Numbered from the stretch's first letter, positions 6,738 to 15,140 are shown. The stretch is 28,224 nucleotides of DNA from JBBSEZ01 sp038239195 (GCA_038239195.1 JBBSEZ010000074.1:1-28224); one strand, 5' to 3'. Program-made: numbers and translations. The notes: generated from the sequence alone by a model not told the origin.

Positions 6738-7534
6738 GGCTGGGGCCTTGCGTACAGTTCTTGCAGCGCTTTCTCCAGCGAGCGCGCCGGGCTCGCGCCG
6801 TTGGGCTGCGTCAGCTCGCGAAGGGGGCCGACGGACACGAGCCGGCCGTTGACCACGACGGCGACCCGGTCGCAGACCTGCTCGACCTCGGTCAGCGCGT
6901 GCGACACCAGCAACACGCTCCCTTCCTGGCGCTTCACCTCGGCGATGGCCTCGCGGAGGAGCTGCCGGCCGCCCAGGTCGAGGCCCTCGGTCGGCTCGTC
7001 GAGGACCAACAGGAGCGGATTGTTGAGGAGGGCCTGGGCCAGCCCGAGGCGCTGGACCATCCCCTTGCTGAAGCGCGCGATCGGCTCGCGGCTGCGGTCG
7101 GCGAGGCCCACCCGCTCCAGCAACTTCGGGACGCGCGCGCGGAGCTCCTCGTAGGGGACGAGCGAGAGCGCGCCGTAGTATTCGAGCACCTCCGCGGCGC
7201 TGAGGTAGCGCGGGAAAGCGTGGTTCTCATGCACGTAGCCGACCCGCCCGAGAGTGCTCCGGTCGGAGAGAGGGCGCCCCAGGCGCGTGACCGAGCCGGC
7301 CGTGGGCTTGCACAGCGACAGCAGGAGCTTGACCAGCGTGGTCTTGCCGGCCCGGTTGGGGCCGAGCAGCCCCAATACCTCGCCTGGGCCGATCGCGAAG
7401 CTGACTCCGCGCACCGCCTCGATCGAGCGCCGCCGAAAGAGAAGGTCGGGGTAGGCCTTGGACACCTGCCGGAACTCGGCCACGGGAGGGCCCGAAGGCG
7501 GAACGGGGCCTGTGGCCTGGCTCTCGACCGTCAT
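6734..7534 (-). CDS. ABC transporter ATP-binding protein
   Basis: Cytoplasmic ATPase that powers the adjacent permease, 266 residues. Walker A is GPNRAGKTT (residues 58-66, K64). The signature region is FSKGMVQRL (155-163), of the type seen in ABC-2 exporters, and Walker B is LLLVLDEPTEGLD with D179/E180. The H-loop is in VLLVSHALTEVEQ. Walker A is unusual in having Arg at 61 where Gly is nearly invariant (GPNGAGK), although the defining GxxxxGK[ST] frame is intact. I chose the ATG at 7534, preceded by AGGGGG; the much longer open frame upstream has no family similarity. It is divergent from the Tad-like operon, with 267 bp between. Confidence 0.9.
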   Translation of the reverse strand: MTVESQATGPVPPSGPPVAEFRQVSKAYPDLLFRRRSIEAVRGVSFAIGPGEVLGLLGPNRAGKTTLVKLLLSLCKPTAGSVTRLGRPLSDRSTLGRVGYVHENHAFPRYLSAAEVLEYYGALSLVPYEELRARVPKLLERVGLADRSREPIARFSKGMVQRLGLAQALLNNPLLLVLDEPTEGLDLGGRQLLREAIAEVKRQEGSVLLVSHALTEVEQVCDRVAVVVNGRLVSVGPLRELTQPNGASPARSLEKALQELYARPQP

Positions 7535-7681
7535 CAATCGCCCCCTGGCCGCTTGTCGCGGACTGCCGGCGAGGACGCGAATTCCGCTCCCGCCAAACAC
7601 TAGCAACCTAGCCCACGGCGAGCGCCCTGGCAATCCGGCGCCTTCCCGAGGTGGGCCTTCCGCAAAACAGGCCCTGACGAT

Positions 7682-7710
7682 TAGACAACTTCTCCGGCGC
7701 ATGCTAGCTT
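7682..7710 (+). promoter_or_regulatory. Candidate promoter of the TadE/TadG-like operon
   Basis: TAGACA (7682-7687), a 17-bp spacer and TAGCTT (7705-7710) with an extended TG one base upstream. The -10 is weak (3 of 6). It is placed well for the gene at 7802 within the 267-bp divergent intergenic region. Confidence 0.3.
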
Positions 7711-7801
7711 TGAGCGCGCAGCTCGCGCCGAACGGCAGAAGGCGATCCAAAGGTGGCGCCGGCAGGCCCTTCGAGCGAACAACCGCCAGGAGCAGACGCC
7801 G

Positions 7802-8365
7802 ATGCTTACTTCCAGGGCCTCGCGGGGGCCGAGCCGACGGGCTGTTGCAGCCGTTGAGTTTGCTTTCCTCGCTCCCGTCATCTTCTCTCTCCTGCTCGGC
7901 CTGTGGCAGGTCGGTCGCATCGTCCAGGTCAAGCAACTCATGGACAACGCCGCCCGGGAAGGGGCCCGCACGGCCTCGCAGGCGCAAATCGTCGCCCCAG
8001 TCGGCGGGTTTACCCTGATCCAGACCTCGACGGGCGTCCCGAACGTTCAGGACACGGTGCGCGAATACCTCCTCAACGCCGGTGTCGTCGATTCCACCAC
8101 CGTCGGCAACGTCCAGGTCACCTTCACCTACCTCGACAACTTCGGGCCCACGCTCACCCCTCCGATCGTGACGGCCCACACCGACCCCTACCAGGGAATC
8201 AAGGGCGAGCGCTTCACCGTCACCGTCACCATTCCGCTGAACACCGTGAACTGGACGCCGTTCGACATGAGCGGTTACTCCATCACCTCGGCGGTGACCT
8301 GGGTCATCCTGATCGACGACCCCTTCACCGTGAACACCTCCATCCCGGGCTGGACGCCTCCCTGA
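7802..8365 (+). CDS. TadE-like pseudopilin/assembly protein (first copy)
   Basis: A 187-residue protein with one N-terminal membrane helix (~14-38). It carries the TadE-like signature: a basic lead, then AVAAVEFAFLAPVIFSLLLG, then MDNAAREGARTAS at ~46-60. TadE/F proteins are minor pseudopilins or assembly factors of Flp (tight adherence) pili. Planctomycetes carry many such genes away from complete tad clusters. The C-terminal part is a strand-rich exported domain with no motif. AGGAG lies 9 nt before the ATG. It is the first of three same-strand genes of the type. Confidence 0.85.
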   Translation: MLTSRASRGPSRRAVAAVEFAFLAPVIFSLLLGLWQVGRIVQVKQLMDNAAREGARTASQAQIVAPVGGFTLIQTSTGVPNVQDTVREYLLNAGVVDSTTVGNVQVTFTYLDNFGPTLTPPIVTAHTDPYQGIKGERFTVTVTIPLNTVNWTPFDMSGYSITSAVTWVILIDDPFTVNTSIPGWTPP

Positions 8366-8468
8366 CCTCGAAATGCTGGCGGACGGTGGATGAACCAGGC
8401 AGGACGCGACCGGGTTGGTCCTCCTTGAGATTCGTCCTTCCTCCCGACTGTACAAGGAGCCTTGACTC

Positions 8469-8990
8469 ATGCTCATTCGACGCCCCCGTGGAGGCCAGAG
8501 GCGCGCCGCCACGCTGGTAGAGGCGGCCTTTGTCCTCAGCCTCGCTCTGCTGTTCCTGTTCAGCATCATCGAGTATGGCCGCTTCCTCATGGTCCTCCAC
8601 GTGACCAACAACGCCGCCCGCGAGGGGGCTCGCTATGCCGTCGTCCACACCGGCGACGGTACCACCAAGGCCCAGGTCATCAGCGTCGTCACCAGCCGCA
8701 TGGCCGGCGTCGATTCCAACATCGTCGGCTACAACGTGAACGTGTTCACGGTCGATCCGGCTGGGATCTACAACGCCGGCACCAATACGTACAACTACTC
8801 CCCCACCCTTCAGGCCAAGGCCGGCTCGAATTGGAACGACGCCCAGTTCGGCAACGGCATCGCCGTGCAGGTCACCGGGACGTATCAACCGATCGTCTCG
8901 GCCATCCCCTTCATGACTCGGTTCAACATCCCGGTCCTGAGCCCCACGCCCTTGGCCGTGACTGCCGTGATGAACAGCGAGGCGAATTGA
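8469..8990 (+). CDS. TadE-like pseudopilin/assembly protein (second copy)
   Basis: A 173-residue paralogue of the preceding protein. It has a basic N-terminus, a helix at ~13-38 (AATLVEAAFVLSLALLFLFS), IEYGRFLMV and VTNNAAREGARYAVVH at ~46-61, the conserved TadE block. The exported C-terminal part is richer in Asn/Thr/Tyr and differs from the first copy. AAGGAG lies ahead of the ATG (8454-8459). The pair plus the TadG-like gene suggests a pseudopilus tip or envelope complex. No TadA ATPase, TadB/C platform or Flp pilin is in the window. Confidence 0.85.
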   Translation: MLIRRPRGGQRRAATLVEAAFVLSLALLFLFSIIEYGRFLMVLHVTNNAAREGARYAVVHTGDGTTKAQVISVVTSRMAGVDSNIVGYNVNVFTVDPAGIYNAGTNTYNYSPTLQAKAGSNWNDAQFGNGIAVQVTGTYQPIVSAIPFMTRFNIPVLSPTPLAVTAVMNSEAN

Positions 8991-9043
8991 CCCGCAAACG
9001 TCCACGATGAAAGCTGATTTCATCTTCTGAGAGAGGCCGCACC

Positions 9044-11761
9044 GTGAGAACCCAGCAGCAACAACTTCGCCGACGGGGCTCGATCCTGCCCCTCGTGGCC
9101 ATTTGCCTGATTGCCCTCATCGGCATGATCGCCCTGGGGATCGACCTCGGCGTTCTGGCGGTCGCGCGCACCCAGTGCCAGTCCGCCGCGGACTGTAGCG
9201 CCCTGGCCGGCACGCGCTTGCTCGACGGCAAGACCGCCAACAACAACAAGCCGGCCGCCGAAGCATTTGCCCAGACGGTCGCAACCAACAACAAAGTCTT
9301 GACCTCGGTGGTCAAGTCCTCCCAGGTCACGGTCCAGACCGGCATCTACTCCTACGACCCCGTCGCCAAGGCCTTCGTGGCCGACCTCAGCGGCAGCAAC
9401 CCTAACAGCTATCCCTGGACGGCGATGCAGGTCACCCTCTCGACGAGCCAGCCGAGCTACTTCGCGCAGCTCTTCGGCCTGGGGCCGTTCAACGTCGGCG
9501 CCACGGCGGTCGCCGTTCATCGCCCGCGCGACGTGGCCATCGTGCTGGACTTCTCGACGTCGATGCAGTACTCCAGCAACGTCAACGTCCGCGGCACGAC
9601 CAACGGCGGGCCCACGTCCGGGTCGATGAGCCCCGACCCCATCTATCCGCAGTTCGGGCCCTGGGCCGTCTACAACCCCGGCAGCGCCAACGCGATGATG
9701 GCGACCAGCAACTACCCCGACCGCGGTGGGGAGGGCCACGCCCTCAGCAACCTGACCATCCCAACGCAAAACGGTCCCCCTCTCGTGGGCGATTACCTCT
9801 ACGATACCTCCGGCGGGAGCGGGGCAGGGCCGTTTTTGAATGCGTTTGTCGGCCCCAACGCCGACTCGGGCGCGTTCAACAATGCCGCAGGCACCTACGC
9901 CACCGGCCCCTTGCCCTACATCGTGACGCCTGCCCCGGACTCCTGGACGGCCCACCCGGCGCCCGGGCTGGATGGCGACCTTTGGCCCCTCGACAAGGGC
10001 AAGTCCTACGTGGGGGCGCCGGCCACCCAGCCCATCGCCGACTGGGCCTCCACCGTCCAGGAGGTGCTCACCGGCCTCAATACCGCCTGGCCCAACAGCA
10101 CCAACGCCAGCGTCGCCGCCAAGAGCTGGGACGTGTCGGGCTACGACTTCGACCCGAAGACCGGCAACTTCAAGGCAGGTTACACGGGCACGCCCTCGAC
10201 CTCGACGTTCAAGGGCTACACCATCGGCCCGGGCTACTACGGCAAGACCTTTTACGTGTGGCCGCCCGACTCGCGCACCCCGGTCAGCACCCCGGGACAG
10301 GCCGCCTACGTCCCCGGCGACTGGCGCCAGCGCTATTTCGGCAGCGGCGACAACTCGAAATTGTGGGACAGCAGGGGCAACTGGATTCAGGGCGGTGGGA
10401 CCATCAACTACGCGAACGTCCTCGCCTGGTTGAAGTCCGGCCCCCAGACGTTGCCTGCTAACCTGATGTCCGGCAAGATTGTCTACTACTCCTCGATCCC
10501 CAACGACTGCAACAATTACACCACGAATCTCGATCAGCGCTTCTGGAAGGAGTACATCGACTTCGTCTTCGCCTACGGCCGCAACGCCCAGAACACCACC
10601 CTGTACGGGCAGTCCAGCTCAAACGGTGGTTTCGGCGCCACGGTGAAGATCACCGCCCAGAGCTTGCTGACGGGGAGCCCCAAGCCCTACATGCACTACA
10701 ACGACGTGCCGATCCATCCGCGCGCCCACTTCTGGTTCGGGCCGCTCACCATGATGGCCTTCCTCGCGGGCCCGCCGGAATACGGCCGCAACTGGCTGCC
10801 CGGCACCTCCCACGAGGCGCACGCCTGGCACCTCAAGGCCGGCATCCAGTCGGCCATTCAGGACATCAAGAACAACCACCCCAACGACTACGCCGGGCTG
10901 GTCTACTTCTCGACCCTGTCGGCCTACAACACCGCCCGCGTGCCGCTTGGCCAGAACTACAAATACCTCAGCAACGCCCTCTGGTATCCCTACAGCCTGA
11001 TCGACGCTGCCGGGAACGTGAGCGGTACTTTCCGGCCGTACGACACCAGCTTCAACGACCTGTCCCAGGGCGTCATCCCCAACTCCAACGGCGGCACCAA
11101 CCCGACGGGGGGCTTCATGACCGCCTACAACGAATTCGCCAACAACGGCCGGCGCGGGGCGGCCAAGGTGGTCATCTACGAGACGGACGGCGTGGCCCAC
11201 GACTACTACGACGCCAGCAACTACAACAGCGGTACCGGCGTCTTCACCTTCGGGAGCAACGTCGATGAGGCGGTGAGCTCGGACGTGACCATGCGCTCGA
11301 AGACCGAGGCCATGAAGCTCGCGGGCATCCTGTGCAACCCGACCACCAGCCCCAGCGCCTTCACGCTGACTTTCAGCGATGCCTCGCCGACCATCACCGT
11401 GAACGTGCCCGCCACCCCGGGCTTCTCCACGGCTCGCTCTCCGGTGCGCATCCACTCGCTGGCCTTCGGCGAGCTCTTCGAGCCGAGCCTCGCCTCCCAG
11501 ACGACGCCACCGGGCGCGCCGGGCTCGGACATGCAGATCGCCGCGCTGCGGGCCCTCCTCTGCGTTCAGATCGCCAGTGGGACCTCTCCCGCGACCGACA
11601 CGATCCAGAGTTGCTTCGGGTACAACAGCAGCGGGACCTACACCGCGGGCACGCAGTCGTTCAAGATGATCGTCGGGAACTACAACACTCGCATCGACCT
11701 GATCCGCCAGGCCCTCCAGCGGATCATGCAGAGCGGGGTGCAAGTGGCCCTTGTCCAGTAG
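9044..11761 (+). CDS. TadG-like protein with a split von Willebrand A domain
   Basis: A 905-residue envelope protein. The N-terminus has the TadG/Tad (PF13400-like) pattern: RRRGSILPLVAICLIALIGM as an anchor helix (~10-33), then ARTQCQSAADCSALAGTRLLDG. A von Willebrand A domain starts with VAIVLDFSTSM, giving the metal-site residues D169, S171 and S173. The next recognisable vWA strand (VVIYETDGVAHDYY, D715) is more than 500 residues later, so a large insertion rich in Gly, Asn, Tyr and Pro splits the domain. The last part has IHSLAFGELFEP and a final helix (IDLIRQALQRIMQSG), as in vWA ends. The start is GTG with GAGAGG upstream. Likely surface exposed; the role of the insertion is unknown. 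Confidence 0.85.
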   Translation: MRTQQQQLRRRGSILPLVAICLIALIGMIALGIDLGVLAVARTQCQSAADCSALAGTRLLDGKTANNNKPAAEAFAQTVATNNKVLTSVVKSSQVTVQTGIYSYDPVAKAFVADLSGSNPNSYPWTAMQVTLSTSQPSYFAQLFGLGPFNVGATAVAVHRPRDVAIVLDFSTSMQYSSNVNVRGTTNGGPTSGSMSPDPIYPQFGPWAVYNPGSANAMMATSNYPDRGGEGHALSNLTIPTQNGPPLVGDYLYDTSGGSGAGPFLNAFVGPNADSGAFNNAAGTYATGPLPYIVTPAPDSWTAHPAPGLDGDLWPLDKGKSYVGAPATQPIADWASTVQEVLTGLNTAWPNSTNASVAAKSWDVSGYDFDPKTGNFKAGYTGTPSTSTFKGYTIGPGYYGKTFYVWPPDSRTPVSTPGQAAYVPGDWRQRYFGSGDNSKLWDSRGNWIQGGGTINYANVLAWLKSGPQTLPANLMSGKIVYYSSIPNDCNNYTTNLDQRFWKEYIDFVFAYGRNAQNTTLYGQSSSNGGFGATVKITAQSLLTGSPKPYMHYNDVPIHPRAHFWFGPLTMMAFLAGPPEYGRNWLPGTSHEAHAWHLKAGIQSAIQDIKNNHPNDYAGLVYFSTLSAYNTARVPLGQNYKYLSNALWYPYSLIDAAGNVSGTFRPYDTSFNDLSQGVIPNSNGGTNPTGGFMTAYNEFANNGRRGAAKVVIYETDGVAHDYYDASNYNSGTGVFTFGSNVDEAVSSDVTMRSKTEAMKLAGILCNPTTSPSAFTLTFSDASPTITVNVPATPGFSTARSPVRIHSLAFGELFEPSLASQTTPPGAPGSDMQIAALRALLCVQIASGTSPATDTIQSCFGYNSSGTYTAGTQSFKMIVGNYNTRIDLIRQALQRIMQSGVQVALVQ

Positions 11762-11847
11762 TCAGTAGTCCATAGTCCGTAGTCCGTAGCAAAGACAGGA
11801 AGCGCTTTCTGCCTTTGCTACGGACTACGGACTACGGACCAAGGACT
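11760..11847. repeat. Very long near-perfect hairpin between tadG-like and permease genes
   Basis: The core arms 11774-11794 and 11813-11833 are perfectly complementary over 21 bp and built from 7-bp units (TAGTCCG). The stem continues inward through an AAGCGCTT-type palindrome, so there is almost no open loop. It continues outward for 14 further positions with four mismatches, from the tadG stop codon to 4 bp before the next ATG. The AAGGA ribosome site of the permease gene (11841-11845) lies in the outer right arm. It could be a terminator, a mobile hairpin element or a translation-control structure. Confidence 0.8.
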
Positions 11848-11851
11848 AATC

Positions 11852-12841
11852 ATGACCTCCCCCTCCGTCTTCCTCATCCTGCGCTGGCAGGTTTACGTCA
11901 CCTTTCGAGAAGCACTGGCCTCGCGGTTGTTCTGGGGAATGTCGGCCGTCACCGCCCTGTGCGTGGTGCTCTGCCTGAGCGTGCGCGTGCGGGGGGCCCC
12001 GCCGCTGCCCACCGAGCCGGGCGAGGCGCAGTTCCGCCTCCCCGCTGCCGAGATCGCGCGGCAGGCAGGGCGCGACGCCGCCGGGATCGACCGCGCGGAG
12101 AGCGAACTGTCGCTCCTCTTCGGCGCCTTTCGCGTCCCCTATCAGCACTATCCCGAGGACGCGGTTCGTTTTCTCCAGCTCTTGCTCGCCGGCCTGGTGG
12201 CCGACACCGCGGGCGTGCTCCTGGCGCTGCTGTGGACGGCGGGCTTTCTCCCGGCCTTTCTCGAGGCAAGCAGCGCCACCGTCCTGCTGGCCAAGCCGGT
12301 CCCGCGCTGGGCCCTCCTGGTCGGCAAGTATCTGGGGGTGATCGGCTTCGTCGCGATTCAGGCCCTCGTCTTCGTCCTGGGTACCTGGCTGGCCCTCGGC
12401 GCGAGCACGGGCTTCTGGCCCCCCGCCTACCTTCTTTGCCTGCCGATCATGCTGCTTCATTTCGCGATCTTCTTTAGCTTCTCGGCCTGCCTCGGCGTGT
12501 TCGCGCGCAGCACCGTCCTGAGCATGGGCGGCTCTCTGACGTTCTGGGTGGCGTGCTGGGCGATCAACCATGCGCGCAACTCGGCGCATGCTGTCGTTGG
12601 AGGGCCAACGGCCGGGGGCCTTCTCGAACTGGCCTACTGGCTTCTTCCCAAGCCGGCCGACCTCAACTGGCTGCTCTTCAGCGCTCTCGGCGGCGAGAAA
12701 CATTTCGGACAGTTGCTCGACTACGCGGCCCTCGAAAAGCGCGGGCTGGTCCATCTGGAACTGTCGCTGGCCACGTCGGTCGCGTTTGCCGTTGCCGTGT
12801 TGTGCCTGGCCGTCTTCCGGTTCCGGCGGATCGACTACTGA
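11852..12841 (+). CDS. ABC-2 type transporter permease (paralogue)
   Basis: A 329-residue membrane protein with ~6 hydrophobic segments. It aligns clearly with the permease at 5817-6737: ADTAGVLLALLWTAGFLPAFLE, VLLAKPVPRWALLVGKYLGV, LLHFAIFFSFSACLGVFARSTV and the AYWLLPKP block are shared in order. It has a longer loop after the first helix, containing a heptad-like acidic/Arg segment (EIARQAGRDAAGIDRAESEL). No ATPase gene is adjacent, so it may use the ATPase at 6734-7534 or one elsewhere. AAGGA (11841-11845) precedes the ATG but falls within the long hairpin, so its translation may depend on that structure opening. Confidence 0.85.
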   Translation: MTSPSVFLILRWQVYVTFREALASRLFWGMSAVTALCVVLCLSVRVRGAPPLPTEPGEAQFRLPAAEIARQAGRDAAGIDRAESELSLLFGAFRVPYQHYPEDAVRFLQLLLAGLVADTAGVLLALLWTAGFLPAFLEASSATVLLAKPVPRWALLVGKYLGVIGFVAIQALVFVLGTWLALGASTGFWPPAYLLCLPIMLLHFAIFFSFSACLGVFARSTVLSMGGSLTFWVACWAINHARNSAHAVVGGPTAGGLLELAYWLLPKPADLNWLLFSALGGEKHFGQLLDYAALEKRGLVHLELSLATSVAFAVAVLCLAVFRFRRIDY

Positions 12842-12854
12842 TCGCACTTTTCCT

Positions 12855-12883
12855 TTGCGGAGCGCCGCCGGGCTCGCTACACT
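12855..12883 (+). promoter_or_regulatory. Candidate promoter of the STAS gene at 12930
   Basis: TTGCGG (12855-12860), a 17-bp spacer and TACACT (12878-12883). The -10 sits in CGCTACACT, nearly the same context as the aroC -10 (CGCTACAAT). A small inverted repeat, GTCAG/CTGAC (12894-12908), follows and could be an operator. Confidence 0.4.
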
Positions 12884-12929
12884 CGGGGTCGGAGTCAGGT
12901 TGTCTGACCACTTTACCTCTGGGTGAGTC

Positions 12930-13313
12930 ATGGCGGAACAGCCGTTCAAGCACCTGAGTTGTCCCCTCGTGGTGCTCCGCGTCAAGGATGCGGAGGTCAT
13001 GGGCGACACCGTGGCCGACGCCCTGCGCGATGACCTGTTGACGGCCTACGAGCACAGCCAGGCGGTGCATGCCGTCATCGACATGCAGAGCGTGACCTAC
13101 CTCTCCAGCGCCGGGCTGCGCCCCTTCCTGGCGCTCAACCGCGCGGTTCGCACCCGCGAAGGGCGGTTGATCCTGTGCCACCTCACGCCGCACGTCGAAG
13201 ACGTCTTCGCGGCCACGCGCCTCATCAGCAGCACCCGGGGAGGCTCCGCCACGTTCGAGCACCACGAAAGCGTCTCGGCGGCGGTCGCCAGTTTGTGCCC
13301 GCCGGCGCCATGA
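12930..13313 (+). CDS. STAS-domain anti-sigma factor antagonist
   Basis: Single STAS domain of 127 residues, the size of SpoIIAA/RsbV proteins. These bind and inhibit RsbW-like kinases when unphosphorylated. The core AVIDMQSVTYLSSAGLRPFL (~47-66) includes the region of the regulatory serine, here S59/S60, followed by the helix LNRAVRTREGRLILCHL and the typical end VEDVFAATRLISS. It is clearly related to the STAS protein at 26468-26860, which shares the 'F-x-x-TRLISS' end. GGGTGAG precedes the ATG. No kinase is adjacent; the RsbW-like protein at 1499-1942 is a possible partner only. Confidence 0.88.
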   Translation: MAEQPFKHLSCPLVVLRVKDAEVMGDTVADALRDDLLTAYEHSQAVHAVIDMQSVTYLSSAGLRPFLALNRAVRTREGRLILCHLTPHVEDVFAATRLISSTRGGSATFEHHESVSAAVASLCPPAP

Positions 13314-13340
13314 CCTTCCTTTCCCTGCCGATTTTGCCGG

Positions 13341-13369
13341 GCCCCTCCCAAGAGGGCGGCATCGTTTTT
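13341..13369 (+). terminator. Probable intrinsic terminator after the STAS gene
   Basis: CCCTC (13343-13347) and GAGGG (13352-13356) form a 5-bp stem with a CCAA loop, extended by one more pair if a base is bulged. A run of five T follows at 13365-13369. It lies 28 bp after the stop codon, and the purF promoter begins about 55 bp further on. Confidence 0.45.
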
Positions 13370-13424
13370 GCCTGAGATGCTCGCGGGAGGGAGCGCCAAA
13401 CGTCCTCCCGGGCCCGCGTTTTGC

Positions 13425-13453
13425 TTGTGAATGGGGCCAAGAGCTCCTATAAT
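13425..13453 (+). promoter_or_regulatory. Sigma-70-type promoter of purF
   Basis: TTGTGA (13425-13430, 4 of 6), a 17-bp spacer and a perfect TATAAT (13448-13453). The start would be near 13460, giving a ~70-nt leader before the ATG at 13530. No riboswitch-like structure was recognised in that short leader. Confidence 0.65.
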
Positions 13454-13529
13454 CCCTGGGAGACATAAGCGGCAAACGGATTGCGTAGCTGACCACGACG
13501 AACCTCCAGGCCCGCCGGGAAGCACCCGC

Positions 13530-15119
13530 ATGGACGAACTGCACCACGAGTGTGGCATTGCCGCGATCTATCACCTGCCTGGAGGGCAGCCGTCGCGGCT
13601 CACGCCCCTGGCGGGCCCCGAACAGGTCTCTCGACTCCTGCCGCGGATGCTGCTCGACCTACAGAACCGCGGGCAACTCGCCGCCGGCTTCGCCACCTAC
13701 GACCCGCGCCGCGAGAAGCTGGTCGATACCTACAAGCAGATCGGCACCGTCATCGAGGCCTTCCGCCTCAACCATCAGGCCAAGTACGAGGCCCTGATGC
13801 AGGAGTTCGCCGGCCGGGCTGCCATCGGCCACGTGCGCTACGCCACCTGCGGGGCCAACGACAAGAGCTATGCGCAACCGTTCGAGCGGCATCACGGCTG
13901 CAAGTGGAAATGGTTTGCCTTCGCCTTCAACGGGCAGCTCGCCAACTTCACCGACCTCCGCGACCAGCTCCTCACGCAGACCGATTACCACCTCACCCGC
14001 AACATCGACACCGAAATCATCATGCACTACCTCAGCCACGAGCTGAGCCAGTGCGGCGACGAGCGCCCCGACCTCGTTCAGGTCTTCCGCAACCTCAGCG
14101 AGAAGTTCGACGGGGCGTACAACCTCGTCTTCCTCAACGCGATGGGCGACATGGTGATCCTGCGCGACCCCAACGGCTTCCGGCCGCTGTGCGTCGCCCG
14201 GGACGGCGACCTGTTCGGGGCGGCCAGCGAGAGCGTCGCCCTGCTCAACCTCGGCTTCCGCGAGGTCCGTTCCCTCGAGCCGGGCGAGCTGGTGCTCATC
14301 CAGGACGGCGAGGTGCGCTTCGTGCGCTATGCCCCGCGCCAGACGCCCTCGCACTGCTTCTTCGAGTGGATCTACTTCGCCAACGTCGCCAGCACCCTCG
14401 ACGAGCGCAACGTCTACCTCACCCGCGCCGCCCTCGGCAAGGAGCTGGCCCGGCAAGAACGCCAGATGGCCCGGGTGCCGCTCGACCGCGACACCATCGT
14501 CGTCCCGGTCCCCGACACCGGCAAGGCGGCCGCCGACGCGATGGCCTTCGAGTTGGGCCTGCCGTCCGTCGAAGGGTTGATCCGCAACCGCTACATCGGC
14601 CGGACGTTCATCGAGGGCCAGAACCGCGCCGAGCGGGTGCAGCTCAAGTACACGCCGCTCCGCGAGGTGCTCGCCGGCAAGCGCGTTCTGCTCATCGAGG
14701 ACACCATTGTCCGCAGCACCACCATGAAGGCGCTGCTCAGCGATCTGCGGTTGCGCGGCGGGGCCAAGGAGGTCCACGTTCGCGTCGCCTGCCCGCCCAT
14801 CGTCGCCCCGTGCTTCTACGGCATCGACATGTCCACCGTGCGCGAGCTGTTCGCCCCCCGGTTCATGAAGGGATCGCGGCCCACCGAGACCGAAGAGGCC
14901 GCGATGGCCGCCGAGCTCGATGCGGACAGCCTGGCCTACCTCCCCATCGAGGCGGTCGCCCGCTGCATTGGGCTGGACACCAACCAGCTCTGTCGGGGTT
15001 GCCTGACGGGAAAGTACCCAACGCCAACGGGGGAGCGCCTCTACCAGCTCTCGCTGCACAACCGCAACGGCACCGCCAACGGCCGCACCTACGAGGCCGC
15101 TGCAACCTGCAAGACCTGA
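13530..15119 (+). CDS. purF: Amidophosphoribosyltransferase (divergent PurF)
   Basis: First committed enzyme of purine synthesis: makes phosphoribosylamine from PRPP and glutamine. At 529 residues, the N-terminal glutaminase begins MDELHHECGI, with the likely catalytic C8 exposed after removal of a short propeptide; GHVRYATCG and FNGQLAN follow. The phosphoribosyltransferase half has VLLIEDTIVRSTTM (E390, D391), the PRPP loop. Cysteines 276, 428, 488 and 491 (the last two in LCRGCLTGKYPT) fit the 4Fe-4S ligands of the B. subtilis-type enzyme. Several usually strict motifs differ: YFANVAS replaces YFARPDS, and IEDTIVRSTT replaces VDDSIVRGTT. It could therefore be a PurF-like paralogue. The ATG at 13530 aligns with the family; the open frame upstream runs over the promoter. 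Confidence 0.85.
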   Translation: MDELHHECGIAAIYHLPGGQPSRLTPLAGPEQVSRLLPRMLLDLQNRGQLAAGFATYDPRREKLVDTYKQIGTVIEAFRLNHQAKYEALMQEFAGRAAIGHVRYATCGANDKSYAQPFERHHGCKWKWFAFAFNGQLANFTDLRDQLLTQTDYHLTRNIDTEIIMHYLSHELSQCGDERPDLVQVFRNLSEKFDGAYNLVFLNAMGDMVILRDPNGFRPLCVARDGDLFGAASESVALLNLGFREVRSLEPGELVLIQDGEVRFVRYAPRQTPSHCFFEWIYFANVASTLDERNVYLTRAALGKELARQERQMARVPLDRDTIVVPVPDTGKAAADAMAFELGLPSVEGLIRNRYIGRTFIEGQNRAERVQLKYTPLREVLAGKRVLLIEDTIVRSTTMKALLSDLRLRGGAKEVHVRVACPPIVAPCFYGIDMSTVRELFAPRFMKGSRPTETEEAAMAAELDADSLAYLPIEAVARCIGLDTNQLCRGCLTGKYPTPTGERLYQLSLHNRNGTANGRTYEAAATCKT

Positions 15120-15140
15120 CACTCGCCGGGGGAGATCGCA

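Noticed and set aside
13431..13529. Longer purF start at 13431
   Set aside because: It would place the promoter -10 inside the gene and add 33 residues that do not belong to the family.
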